64,000 bases of DNA from Gemmatimonadota bacterium. GTDB lineage: Bacteria > Gemmatimonadota > Gemmatimonadetes > Longimicrobiales > Gaopeijiaceae. Positions 43,253 to 51,519 of this stretch are shown in pieces. The notes beneath the pieces are model-generated. The model did not search any database. It was not told the origin of the DNA and saw only the letters and a program-made list of their open reading frames with translations. Every line of letters starts with the position of its first letter. Within the stretch, counting starts at the first letter, position 1. Both the position numbers and the translations under genes were made by a program. Location of the stretch: NCBI GenBank assembly GCA_022823225.1, contig JAJDXM010000063.1, positions 1 to 64,000 on the forward strand, given 5' to 3'.

Positions 43253-43648
43253 TCACGTTTGCGCCTTCTCCTCCACGATCTGGATCAGGTTGCCGCAGGT
43301 ATCGTCGAAGACAGCGGTAATGACGGTCCCGAGGTCCGTCGGCGGTTGCACGAATCGCACACCCTCAGCCACGAGGCGCTCGTGCTCGGCTCCGACATCG
43401 TCGACGGCGAAGGCGGTATAGGGGATCCCGTCCTTCACCAGCGCCTTCCTGAACGGAACGACTGCGGGGTGCCCAGCAGGCTCCAGTACCAGCTCCGTGC
43501 CCTCCGGATCTTCCTCCGATACCACGGTGATCCACGCGTGTTCTCCGAGAGGGATGTTGTGCTTCAGCCGAAAGCCCAGCGTTTCGGTGTAGAAACGAAG
43601 TGCCTTCTCCTGATCGTCCACGCAGATGCTGGTCCAGTTGATTCTCAT
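43253..43648 (-). CDS. VOC/glyoxalase-superfamily protein
   Basis: The product is 131 residues from ATG 43648, whose ATGA overlaps the stop of the ArsR-type gene. It has a single vicinal-oxygen-chelate unit: SICVDDQEKALRFYTETLGF, ELVLEPAG, then AVFDDTCGNLIQIVEE. Such proteins include glyoxalases, fosfomycin-type resistance enzymes and binding proteins. Coupling to an ArsR regulator suggests an inducible detoxification or binding role. The ligand is unknown. Confidence 0.82.
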   Translation of the reverse strand: MRINWTSICVDDQEKALRFYTETLGFRLKHNIPLGEHAWITVVSEEDPEGTELVLEPAGHPAVVPFRKALVKDGIPYTAFAVDDVGAEHERLVAEGVRFVQPPTDLGTVITAVFDDTCGNLIQIVEEKAQT

Positions 43649-43983
43649 TCCTTGATGTCCTCGTCGGTTGAGTGTGAAGTGTCCACGTCCTGTGAAATGT
43701 CCTCGTCTGTCGAGATCGGCCACCGCTTGCCGATCGCCTCCAGCGGGGCGCCCTCAAACCAGTGGAGCTTCGACCTCCCCTCGCGCCTCGTACGAATGAG
43801 CCCGGCGGCTTCCAGGACGTCCAGGTGTTGCGAGATTGCCTGCCGCGAGGAGCTGATGCCGTGTTTCATGATCAGGCGCGCGCAGAGTTCGAAGAGCGAT
43901 TGACCCGACCGATCCACGAGCTCATCCAGGATGGCCCGCCTGGTTCGGTCAGCGATCGCGCGATAGATGTCCACATGAATCAT
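43645..43983 (-). CDS. ArsR-family helix-turn-helix regulator
   Basis: The product is 112 residues from ATG 43983. The winged helix is YRAIADRTRRAILDELVDRS, then HGISSSRQAISQHLDVLEAAGLI split over the recognition helix, then the wing RREGRSKLHWFEG. There are no arsenic-type cysteine pairs, so it is of the SdpR-like subgroup. The acidic Ser/Thr/Asp tail is odd. It precedes and overlaps the VOC gene. A palindrome sits directly before its start. Confidence 0.84.
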   Translation of the reverse strand: MIHVDIYRAIADRTRRAILDELVDRSGQSLFELCARLIMKHGISSSRQAISQHLDVLEAAGLIRTRREGRSKLHWFEGAPLEAIGKRWPISTDEDISQDVDTSHSTDEDIKE

Positions 43984-43987
43984 GATA

Positions 43988-44005
43988 TGCAAGCGTGGAC
44001 TTGCA
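43988..44005 (-). promoter_or_regulatory. Operator-like inverted repeat before the ArsR gene
   Basis: TGCAAG at 43988-43993 and CTTGCA at 44000-44005 form a perfect six-base inverted repeat with a six-base spacer. The repeat ends five bases from the ArsR-type start codon. It is a likely autoregulatory site. Confidence 0.5.
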
Positions 44006-44062
44006 TGTCAACTGCTGCGGGTCATCCCCGCGGTCATCCGCCCCTCGCTCGGCGGCGCGGGG

Positions 44063-44506
44063 CTAACCGCTGCCCGCATCCCCACTCTTCCGTGATCCGA
44101 ACCAGACGCCGACGGCCCCGATCAGCGGGTTGAGCCAGTTGAACCAAGCCGGCTGAAGGGCGCCCGCAGTCGCCTCCATCATGGACACGTCGTCGGGGCG
44201 CGGTCCTGCCGCGGTCTCCGGCGCCATCAGGGCATTCACCACTCCGAGCACGATCACCAGGCCGATCAGAATCGTGGCGCCCCTGGCATCGTGCGCCACC
44301 CTGGCACAGACTTGCCCGCCGATGTACGCGCCCGCCAGCCCAAGTACGAGCTGGACGAGAGCCCAGTTGCCGGGCACGTCCCAGGAACCAGGCTCGAAGG
44401 CGCGCGAAGGTCCCACTGTCAGCCACAGAAGCGAGAAGAGTGCGAAGAGCACTGCAGCCATGGCAATGTAGCCGGCGACGGCGGCGAGGATGTTTCGGAG
44501 CATCAT
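44063..44506 (-). CDS. Small integral membrane protein, unknown
   Basis: The product is 147 residues with four hydrophobic spans: residues about 5-32, 50-72, 80-100 and 122-140. Recognisable pieces are LRNILAAVAGYIAMAAVLFA and LVLGLAGAYIGGQVCARVA. There is no known domain beyond a general membrane protein, and the function is unknown. It lies between the ArsR gene and the tRNA genes on the minus strand. Confidence 0.7.
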   Translation of the reverse strand: MMLRNILAAVAGYIAMAAVLFALFSLLWLTVGPSRAFEPGSWDVPGNWALVQLVLGLAGAYIGGQVCARVAHDARGATILIGLVIVLGVVNALMAPETAAGPRPDDVSMMEATAGALQPAWFNWLNPLIGAVGVWFGSRKSGDAGSG

Positions 44507-44647
44507 GTTCCTCCACCGAACGAGTGGTGTTGTCGGCCCGATTCGCGTGCCCGCCCCTAAGGTAACTTGAGTCCCCGGGAGATTCCCTATAGCTTATCTG
44601 CCCCGCGTCACCGTCGGCGCAACGCCGCGGCGGCGAGGAACACGGAC

Positions 44648-44720
44648 GCCCCCATCGTCTAGTGGACTAGGATACCTGGTTCTCAGCCAGGAGACCGGGG
44701 TTCGATTCCCCGTGGGGGTA
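44648..44720 (+). tRNA. tRNA-Glu (CTC)
   Basis: A 73-base cloverleaf. Acceptor GCCCCCA pairs with TGGGGGT, the anticodon stem CCTGG/CCAGG encloses loop TTCTCAG (anticodon CTC), and the T arm is CGGGG-TTCGATT-CCCCG with discriminator A. The CCA end is not encoded. A weak TTGAGT (44567) and TATAGC (44588) upstream could be its promoter. Confidence 0.95.
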
Positions 44721-44758
44721 CTTGGCAGGCTGGAGCGGCGGTTGCGCCCGCCTGTCAC

Positions 44759-44831
44759 GGTCGCTTAGCTCAGTCGGTAGAGCACTACGCTCACATCGTA
44801 GGGGTCGCTGGTTCGAGTCCAGCAGCGACCA
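44759..44831 (+). tRNA. tRNA-Val (CAC)
   Basis: A 73-base cloverleaf. Acceptor GGTCGCT pairs with AGCGACC, the D arm is GCTCAGTCGGTAGAGC, the anticodon stem CTACG/CGTAG holds loop CTCACAT (anticodon CAC), and the T arm is CTGG-TTCGAGT-CCAG with discriminator A. It lies 38 bases after tRNA-Glu and ends three bases before the convergent hipA stop. Confidence 0.95.
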
Positions 44832-44834
44832 TTC

Positions 44835-46136
44835 TCACCTCCGCAAGCCAGCCAGGCAGGTCTTCGCCTGCTCCGTCACCGCCTCCTCCAGCCTGGCCAC
44901 GATCGGGTGATCCATCCCTTCGGCGCGGGCGTCCGCGACAATCTGAATGAGGCGACCGGGCACCCCCACGGCCACGGATTCGCAGATTCCCAGCACCTCG
45001 TCGCCCGGCAGCCCGACCTCCGCGGCAAAGCGTTCCCAGTGCCTCGCCCGGATGTACCCGATCCGCGACTCCCCGCCGACCTTCATCGCCAGCTTCAGCC
45101 GCGGCGAGTAGTGGCCGGGATAGGGCAGGGCGCTGGCCAGGTCGTAGAGCGGAGCAAGCCTGACAGTCCCCCCCGCGCCGATCAGCAGGGAGAAGTTCCG
45201 GGCGTGCGCGTCCGTGCCGCCGATCACCCAGTTCAGCGCGATCGCCCTGACGAAGGTCCGCAGGTCTTCGCCCGCCGGCCTGCAGTGGGAACGGATAGCC
45301 GCCGCGATGTCACGGCAGCTCGGCCCACCCTCGTTTTCGTACTTCCTCAAGGGGCTTCGGCCCAGCGTCTGGCAGAGATCCTCCTGGTGCAGCCGGACCA
45401 GGCGTCCCCCGGCCCTGATCCGGTCGTACCGCTCGACGACGATGGCGGTCTCTTCACCGAAGCGGCTCACCCCGGATCGCGCGGCGGGGATTCCGAGGGC
45501 GCGAGCGAGGGCCAGGCAGAGGTGCTCGTTCTCGCAGTGGCCCGGGAAGCCGGGGATCGGTGGCTTCAGGATGTGTGTGGTGGGCGTCGCGCCACGGGGC
45601 ACTCCCCAGCGGCCGTCCTCGAGGAGCAGGGCCGTCTTCGACTGCGCTCCCGCGAGGCTGAATTGCCCCACGTCATCTTCCAGGCGCCAGGCGCTGTTGT
45701 CGTGGCGCAGGGTGCGGAGCCGCGCCTCGATCTGGCCGGTTGTCAGCCACGCGACCTGGCGGCCGGATTCGGGGACATGGGGCGTTTGAGACGTCAGCAG
45801 CCGAGCTGCGCGCTCCGGACGGGCGAACTGAACTGCCCCCGGGCAGTCCTCCCCGGTGGCGGTCAGCAGTGAGAAGGCACTGCGGGCCGACACCTGGAAT
45901 CTCCGGGCCCAGCGGGCCAGCACGTTCTCGTTGTCGGGCAGAAGTCCCCAGAGCCAGGGCTCGATTCTGTCGTGCTTGTGGCGCGGAGTGGCCAGCGGCA
46001 TTGAGAGGGACAGCGGATATGCCGACGGGTACCGTCGCCAGCCCGCGTCGTAGTCGAAGCGCAGGCGCTCCCTGGCATCGCGCCCGATCTCGCCGACCAG
46101 GCGGCCACTGCCCACTGCGATCAGACGGTCGGTCAC
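44835..46136 (-). CDS. hipA: HipA-family serine/threonine kinase toxin
   Basis: The product is 433 residues. HipA landmarks: the amino-terminal couple domain (WLWGLLPDNENVLARWA), the ATP-binding loop in FSLAGAQSKTALLL, ILKPP lysine strand, ENEHLCLALARALG, VVERYDR, the catalytic NWVIGGTDAHARNFSLL and the metal-binding LAPLYDLASALPYP. Such kinases phosphorylate targets like glutamyl-tRNA synthetase and halt growth. It overlaps hipB by four bases. It ends next to a tRNA-Val gene and close to tRNA-Glu, an amusing neighbour given the usual target. Confidence 0.9.
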   Translation of the reverse strand: MTDRLIAVGSGRLVGEIGRDARERLRFDYDAGWRRYPSAYPLSLSMPLATPRHKHDRIEPWLWGLLPDNENVLARWARRFQVSARSAFSLLTATGEDCPGAVQFARPERAARLLTSQTPHVPESGRQVAWLTTGQIEARLRTLRHDNSAWRLEDDVGQFSLAGAQSKTALLLEDGRWGVPRGATPTTHILKPPIPGFPGHCENEHLCLALARALGIPAARSGVSRFGEETAIVVERYDRIRAGGRLVRLHQEDLCQTLGRSPLRKYENEGGPSCRDIAAAIRSHCRPAGEDLRTFVRAIALNWVIGGTDAHARNFSLLIGAGGTVRLAPLYDLASALPYPGHYSPRLKLAMKVGGESRIGYIRARHWERFAAEVGLPGDEVLGICESVAVGVPGRLIQIVADARAEGMDHPIVARLEEAVTEQAKTCLAGLRR

Positions 46137-46429
46137 GGGGGCGTGCGCCGGTGCGCTTCCAGTACCGCGTCGAGATCAATGTCCTCAGCCGGGTCTTCCG
46201 ACTCGCGAAGTTCGGGAATCCCCTCGCCGTGGATTGTGAGCGACAGATCGAGCGCTGCCAGGGTCTGAAGCACCCGGCCGACCTCCGCGCGGGGCTTCCC
46301 GGCCTCGACCTCAACGATCCATTGGCGCCCGACGGCCGCGGCGCGCGCCAACTCTTGCTGGGTTATCCCTCTTGCTCGCCGGGCCTGGCGGATCATCAGG
46401 CCGAAGTCGACGGGAGTGCGAACTTGCAT
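46133..46429 (-). CDS. hipB: HipB-family antitoxin (XRE HTH)
   Basis: The product is 98 residues. The XRE helix-turn-helix is IRQARRARGITQQELARAAAVG then RQWIVEVEAGKPRAEV. The acidic carboxy-terminal tail ESEDPAEDIDLDAVLEAH is typical of HipB-type antitoxins. It represses the hipBA promoter at 46473-46501 and neutralises HipA. ATGA overlap with hipA couples their translation. Confidence 0.88.
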   Translation of the reverse strand: MQVRTPVDFGLMIRQARRARGITQQELARAAAVGRQWIVEVEAGKPRAEVGRVLQTLAALDLSLTIHGEGIPELRESEDPAEDIDLDAVLEAHRRTPP

Positions 46430-46472
46430 GGGAGGTGGTCTCGGTGCGGGGGGAAACCCAGATTCACGCTGA

Positions 46473-46501
46473 AATGTAGTCGTTCGACTACTTTAGGACA
46501 A
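46473..46501 (-). promoter_or_regulatory. hipBA promoter with palindromic operator
   Basis: On the minus strand, TTGTCC (46496-46501) and TACATT (46473-46478) are separated by exactly 17 bases. A perfect inverted repeat GTAGTCG/CGACTAC with a two-base spacer (46476-46491) fills the spacer and part of the -10 box. HipB is the obvious ligand. Confidence 0.72.
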
Positions 46502-46607
46502 TATCGGCGAACGGCGACAAGTCGATGATGTCGGTGTTCGACGACACCAAGTGGCAGGCTGAAGGTGCCGACGGTCCGCTGAACCGATCCGTCCGTCGTC
46601 GCCCGCG

Positions 46608-47834
46608 TCAGCCCGACTCCCGAAAGGTCATTCGCACGATCTCGGGGATGTCGAAGGCCCCCGTTCCCACACCGACGGCCGCGTCGCCCCGGATCGCGCC
46701 CTCCCGCAGCGACACTTCCAACGGCCACAGCGCTTCAAAGAGGAAGTTACCCGCGTGATCATACACGTGTGCCGTCGCGAGCGAGTCGCCATCCGCCTCC
46801 CACAGCTGGACCCATAGCCTTCCGTCCTCGTCATACCACAGGTACCTGATCGGCGGCTTTCGGTCGGGAACGGTGAAGTCCGGATAGTCGCCGGGCTGGT
46901 ATGCGGTCCTCAGGCTGTCCACCACGAACTCCTCGCGGCGGCGCTCCGCATTCGACACCGTGGGGCCGACCAGCTCCCGCGTAATCCTGCGGAACCGGAC
47001 ACCCCGCTCGTCAAACAGATCGATCTCGTAGCGCCGGGTCACGCACCTGGCGTATGCGCCCGACCGGGCATCGGCCAGGCGATCCGCGGGGGCGAACGGA
47101 CCGAGCACTTCAACCCAGTTCGATCCCGGCGTTCCCGGAAACGTGAACCTCCGGGCGCCCAGGTCTTCACCGGAAACATGACGAGGCAGGGTATCTTCCC
47201 GGACGACGGTTCCATCCGGGTCGACCCAGAGGCGCGTGCCGTGCAACGGACCGTCACAACTCGTGAGGCCGATCAGTCCGTCGGCGGCGAAGAGCGGCTT
47301 GCGGGAGCTCAGGCACCGTACTTGCTCCTCCCGGTGCCGATAGAGCGACAGAAACCCGAGGTACGACGCCCCGGCCGGCTCCAGTGTGTAGGTCAGAAAG
47401 CCGTCGCGACCAGGCGAATGATTGAAGATCCACACCGAACCCGCCGGATCCACGGCGACGGTCCAGGGCCGTTCGAATTCGCCAGGTCCCTCCCCAACCC
47501 CTCCGATCCCGGTGATGAACCGGCCATCCGACGCGTACAAACCCACCCGTTGCGCCATGTAGTCCGACCCCACGAACCGATCGTCCGGCAGCAACGCCAG
47601 CCCGCGAACATCGGCGAACTGGTACTCCTCACCCGCCGCTATGTCACCCCCGATCCGGAAGTCGACATCCGCCACGCGGCGTTCCGGCCGGTCGGCCGCG
47701 CTCGTGTCTTCGGAGTTGCCGGCGCCTTCTCTGTCCCCACACCCCGCCAGGAACGTGACTCCCAGGAGGAAGCACCAGCGGCCCGTGGATAATCCGCGCG
47801 TAGCACCGAGAGCGGCGAGGCGCCGCGTTGGCAA
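46608..47834 (-). CDS. Six-bladed beta-propeller lipoprotein with 5' end inside a repeat
   Basis: The product is about 408 residues if the TTG at 47834 is used; a GTG at 47858 is an alternative. The lipobox region LLGVTFLAGC marks the mature start, and the hallmark appears as GGVGEGPGEFERPW. Carboxy-terminal blades include RYLWYDEDGRLWVQLWE. No ATG lies between the lipobox and the dispersed repeat at 47795-47889, so every usable start codon falls inside the repeat. The original start was probably replaced when the repeat arrived. The gene may be a recent fusion or poorly expressed. Confidence 0.72.
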   Translation of the reverse strand: MPTRRLAALGATRGLSTGRWCFLLGVTFLAGCGDREGAGNSEDTSAADRPERRVADVDFRIGGDIAAGEEYQFADVRGLALLPDDRFVGSDYMAQRVGLYASDGRFITGIGGVGEGPGEFERPWTVAVDPAGSVWIFNHSPGRDGFLTYTLEPAGASYLGFLSLYRHREEQVRCLSSRKPLFAADGLIGLTSCDGPLHGTRLWVDPDGTVVREDTLPRHVSGEDLGARRFTFPGTPGSNWVEVLGPFAPADRLADARSGAYARCVTRRYEIDLFDERGVRFRRITRELVGPTVSNAERRREEFVVDSLRTAYQPGDYPDFTVPDRKPPIRYLWYDEDGRLWVQLWEADGDSLATAHVYDHAGNFLFEALWPLEVSLREGAIRGDAAVGVGTGAFDIPEIVRMTFRESG

Positions 47835-47889
47835 GGCGCGACGAAGGGCGAATAGCACCGTTATTCGTCCGAGGCGCAACGCAAAGCGC
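47795..47889 (-). repeat. Dispersed hairpin repeat, copy 2
   Basis: This is an inverted, diverged copy of 64-152. Shared blocks include GCGACGAAGGGCGAATAGC and CCGAGG-GCAACGCA-AGCG. Its core stem CGAATAGC/GTTATTCG with loop ACC differs from copy 1 at several positions, yet pairing (including one G-T) is kept. It supplies the 5' codons of the propeller gene at 46608. Confidence 0.7.
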
Positions 47890-47989
47890 TGCAACCGTCC
47901 GCCGATGATCCCCGCGTCCGTACAGGATGCGTCGGCGCCCGAATGGAGCTGGGCCCTGTTCCGCCGCGAGCCAGGCCCATGCCTACGCC

Positions 47990-48661
47990 CTAGAAGCACA
48001 CGGGCTTCCGCTGCGCGAGCTCCACCCCCTCCTCCGCCGCAATCGCCTCCCACACGAAGGGCGCCTCGCCCGCAAAGGCGAGGCAATCGAACAGCGGCTC
48101 TATTCGGGTGGTGGCACCAATGAAGGTGTAGGGACCGCTCAACCAGCTCTCCTTCGCCGTCAGGCGCGCGGTCCAGCCGCCCGCGGCTGTGCGGAGGTCG
48201 ACCAGAAGGTGTGCCGGCAGGCCGTAGTCCGACGGTGCGCCGAATCCGGGGAGATCGTCGACGGAGGCGGCGTATTCCCCGGTCTGCTCCAGATGCCGGT
48301 CCTGGGCGGTGACCAGTGCGTCCAGCGCGGCGAGCCGGTCTTTCCGGGTTTGCTCGACCCACTCCTCCGTCAGGGTGTACCAGGCCCCCGCCTGCACCTG
48401 GATCCCGTAGTTCTCTTCCACCCAGCGCCAGCACACCATCTCCCACGAATGGACTTGCCGGCCATCGTTCTTGAGCCACTCGAGAAAACCCTCGAAGTCG
48501 CCGTCGTGCACTTCGTGGTTGAGCAGGATGACAAAACCCGGCATGTCCTCTCCCACCGTACCCCTCCGGGGACACTTGAGCGTGTCGGATGGGCGATCGA
48601 GGACGCCCGCGGGCGCTACGCCCACGAGCAACAGAAGCAATGCGGTTGCGAGATTTGGCAT
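47990..48661 (-). CDS. Exported protein of unknown function
   Basis: The product is 223 residues with a short signal peptide (MPNLATALLLLLVGVAPAG). The mature part has FVILLNHEVHDGDFEGFLEW, then a helix with LAALDALVTAQDRHLEQTGEYA followed by a DLPGFG turn. That last stretch resembles the region of pilin-like or secretion pseudopilin proteins after their long helix, but no type IV prepilin motif exists. Five cysteines are scattered. No family could be named. It lies between the aconitase-family gene and the repeat. Confidence 0.6.
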   Translation of the reverse strand: MPNLATALLLLLVGVAPAGVLDRPSDTLKCPRRGTVGEDMPGFVILLNHEVHDGDFEGFLEWLKNDGRQVHSWEMVCWRWVEENYGIQVQAGAWYTLTEEWVEQTRKDRLAALDALVTAQDRHLEQTGEYAASVDDLPGFGAPSDYGLPAHLLVDLRTAAGGWTARLTAKESWLSGPYTFIGATTRIEPLFDCLAFAGEAPFVWEAIAAEEGVELAQRKPVCF

Positions 48662-48762
48662 GGTATTCCTCCTCCTGGATGCGGTCCCGGGGCCTGTGCG
48701 GAGCGGGCTGTCGCCTGGTCGACTCCGTTCTGCTACTACCTACGAAGGATGCGGTAGTTCTA

Positions 48763-50871
48763 TTACAGCAGTCCCCTGCCCTCGTCGCTGCAAGCACGCT
48801 GGAGAGGGTCCCGCAGACCCCCCGGCTCCCACCCCACCACCCTTCCCGCCACCGCCGACGCGGCGACCGAATAGGGCGACACCAGGTACAGCTGGCCCGG
48901 CCCCGAGCGGCCTGGGAAGTTCCGGTTCTGCGACGACACACTCACCTGGTCCGGCGACCGGGTAATCCCCGGCCCGGCGGCGATGCACGCGCCGCACCCC
49001 GGCTCGATGAACTCGGCGCCGATGTCGCGGAAGAGGTCCAGGTAGCCCTGCTCGCGCGCGTACTCACGCACGTCCGTCGAGCCGCACTGGATGTAGCAGT
49101 TCACATCCCGGTGCACGCCGCGCCCCTCGCGCTCCCACGCCTCGCGGAAGACCCGGGCGTACATGTCCATGTCCTCCTTCTTGCCGGCCGTGCACGACCC
49201 GGCGTAGGCGATCTCGATGGGGACCGGGTCGGCGAGCTCGTCGATGTACAGGCCGTTTCCCGGATCGCCGGGCAGCGCGACCATCGGGCGCAGCCGTGAG
49301 GCATCGAGCTCGATGACCTTGACGTATTCGGCGCCGCGGTCGCTGTGTACGCCGTCGACCAGGGCGCGGGCGCGCTCGTCGTCCATCCCCCGCTCCCCGA
49401 CCAGGAACTCGACGGTGCGCTCGTCCGCCGCGACCAGGCCGGTAAAGGCGCCCACCTCGGCCGCCATGTTGGTCATCGTCGCCCTCTCGTCCACCGACAG
49501 CCCCTCCACAACCGGCCCCGCATATTCCACAATCTGTCCGATCGCGTGCCCGTCGCGCACATAGGGATGGCGCAGAATCTCCAGCATCAGATCCTTGGCG
49601 GTCACATTCGCGGGCAGCTCGCCGGTCACATGCACCCTGAAGGAGGGCGGAATCCGCGCCCGCACATCCTTCGTGATCCACGAGTTGAAGATCGCCGTGG
49701 TCCCGACCCCGAAGGCCAGCGCCCCGACCGCACCCGCGTGGGGCGTGTGCGAATCGGTGCCGATGATCAGCATCCCGGGCTCGGCGTAGTCCTCCAGGAT
49801 CTTGGAGTGGCAGATCGCCTCGGAGCCCATCACGTGGCCCTGCTGCTCGCCGTAGAGGCGGATCCCCTGCTTCTCCGAGAACTCGCGCTGCTTGACCTCG
49901 AGTTCGTTCGCAACCGCCAGCAGCCCCTGCTCGATCCGCTCCTGGCTCATGACCTTGTGCAGGAAGGTCAGGTGGTCGCGAAAGAAGAGGATCGAGTCGG
50001 GGTCGAGGACCTTCGCGTCGGCGCCCAGCTTCTGCTCGAAGAAGATGGCCGCCATCGGGGTCACGTACTCGTGCGAGAAGCGGATGTCGGCGCGGAAGAA
50101 GCCCGCCTCGCCGGGCTCGGCCGACGCGGTGCCGATGCGCCCTTCGGCGGCATCGACGACCCATTTGCTGGCGAAGATCTTCTCGCCGAGGGTCATGGGA
50201 TTCCCCCCCTCCGCGCGCGGCGGCGGCACCGTCACCTGGCCCGCCAGCCGCGCCATGTTGAACTCGAAGAGGCCGCCGTATTCGATGATCTGGCGGGTGA
50301 TGTCGTCGGTGCCCGCCGTGAATTCGCTGAGCGCGATCGGCTCGCCGGAACGGATCCGCTCGATCAGCCCGAAGTCGGTCGTGGTGAGGATGCCGAGGTT
50401 CTGGCAGTTCTCGTTGTAGATGCGCTCGATGCTCTCGCTGACGACGACCTTGATGCCGGCCATCAGCTCGGCGTAGGGGCTCTGTTCGCGGCTCGATCCC
50501 TTGCCGCGGCGCTTCCCGGCAACGGAGCAGACGAAGCCGCCCACGCGCACGCTGCCGCGCTCGATGGGGGCCTCGGTCCCGCCGGAGCGGGCGCGGCCGT
50601 CGCCCTCGGAGCCCCCGCTCGCGACCTCGAGTCCCAGGTAGGGGAATTCCCCCAGGGTCTCGTCGTAGAAGAAGCAGATGTAGGCCGGCGTGATCTCGTC
50701 GGTGCTGATCTGGTCGCGGAGCTGCGCCTTGAGGTCGGGCGTAAGCTCCGGATCCAGTCCATCGTGCAGCTGGCGGCGGATCAGGTCGGCGTCGTCGGCC
50801 AGGAAGAGGACGCGACCGCCGAAGGAGACCTCCGGCGGCCGTTTGGCGGGGATGGGGGCGGTAGGGCGCAT
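48763..50871 (-). CDS. Aconitase-superfamily hydratase with amino-terminal swivel domain
   Basis: The product is 702 residues. The swivel (LeuD-like) domain comes first, with GKGSSREQSPYAELMAG and NENCQNLGILTT at about 125-160. The catalytic LeuC-like part begins about 226 with MTLGEKIFASK and includes IIGTDSHTPHAGAVGALA, AYAGSCTAGKKEDM and EPGCGACIAAGPG, the three cysteines that ligate 4Fe-4S, plus SSQNRNFPGRSG. Domain order is that of AcnB without its HEAT-like leader; A-type aconitase and most fused isomerases have the swivel last. Aconitate, homoaconitate or related hydro-lyase activity is possible. Confidence 0.83.
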   Translation of the reverse strand: MRPTAPIPAKRPPEVSFGGRVLFLADDADLIRRQLHDGLDPELTPDLKAQLRDQISTDEITPAYICFFYDETLGEFPYLGLEVASGGSEGDGRARSGGTEAPIERGSVRVGGFVCSVAGKRRGKGSSREQSPYAELMAGIKVVVSESIERIYNENCQNLGILTTTDFGLIERIRSGEPIALSEFTAGTDDITRQIIEYGGLFEFNMARLAGQVTVPPPRAEGGNPMTLGEKIFASKWVVDAAEGRIGTASAEPGEAGFFRADIRFSHEYVTPMAAIFFEQKLGADAKVLDPDSILFFRDHLTFLHKVMSQERIEQGLLAVANELEVKQREFSEKQGIRLYGEQQGHVMGSEAICHSKILEDYAEPGMLIIGTDSHTPHAGAVGALAFGVGTTAIFNSWITKDVRARIPPSFRVHVTGELPANVTAKDLMLEILRHPYVRDGHAIGQIVEYAGPVVEGLSVDERATMTNMAAEVGAFTGLVAADERTVEFLVGERGMDDERARALVDGVHSDRGAEYVKVIELDASRLRPMVALPGDPGNGLYIDELADPVPIEIAYAGSCTAGKKEDMDMYARVFREAWEREGRGVHRDVNCYIQCGSTDVREYAREQGYLDLFRDIGAEFIEPGCGACIAAGPGITRSPDQVSVSSQNRNFPGRSGPGQLYLVSPYSVAASAVAGRVVGWEPGGLRDPLQRACSDEGRGLL

Positions 50872-51519
50872 TGTGCGGGTGGGGATGAGGTGGGACTGTC
50901 TAGGAAGATACCACGGTGGGGCGGCTGGCGAGCCGTGTTGCCGGGGTCGATGCAGTGGGAGCGGTCGACATCACATCCGCACGACGGCAGGGGCGAGGCC
51001 CTGTTTCCGGGGGCATCAAGGGTCCCCGGGACGGCGGCTCCCAGGCCCTTGCATACTGCCGTCCGCGCATGGTAGGGTGATGGCATGGCGTTCAGATCGC
51101 CGTCTAATGGGTGGGAAATGGCCACTAGGCGCCAAGCTCTGGTCGTCAAGCCCGCGCTGCGAGAGGGATCGGTGGCCTATGAGGCCGCCTGAGCGATACC
51201 CGCACGATAGACTGGCCGCACCGATCTGCCCTGGCCCACGAGATCCGCCCGGCACCGCGGTGCGTCCGGGTGCCGAAACCCGGCTCCGCAGGCGACGGCG
51301 GACGTCGGCTCTCGGTCCCAAATCCAGCCGGTCCCCCCTTTTAGGAATCGGGTCTGCTCCTTGCTGGAAGCCGCTCCATTCGCCAGACTACCTTCGTTCC
51401 GCACGTTCACGTGCAAGACGGGGTCATGTCATTAAGTCACGCGCACCGCATACCCGGCCCTAGGAGACTCCGTGCCCAGAGTCTCGTTGTCCGACCGATC
51501 TACCAACTGGGAGGATCGC
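50872..51519. other. Gene-free stretch of about 650 bases
   Basis: This lies between the divergent aconitase-family gene and the next propeller gene. Only short frames occur. The best, 51085-51192 on the plus strand (35 codons), has no recognisable features. A GGACGGC/GCCGTCC pair surrounds 51030-51065 with a long loop. A GGGAGGA ribosome site at its end belongs to the propeller gene. No RNA gene or clear promoter was recognised. Confidence 0.6.

Noticed and set aside
44567-44593. Promoter for the tRNA genes
   Set aside because: TTGAGT and TATAGC are only 15 bases apart and weak matches; mentioned under tRNA-Glu but not called as a feature.
51085-51192. 35-codon frame in the gap before the propeller
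   Set aside because: No good ribosome site, no motif, too short to support.
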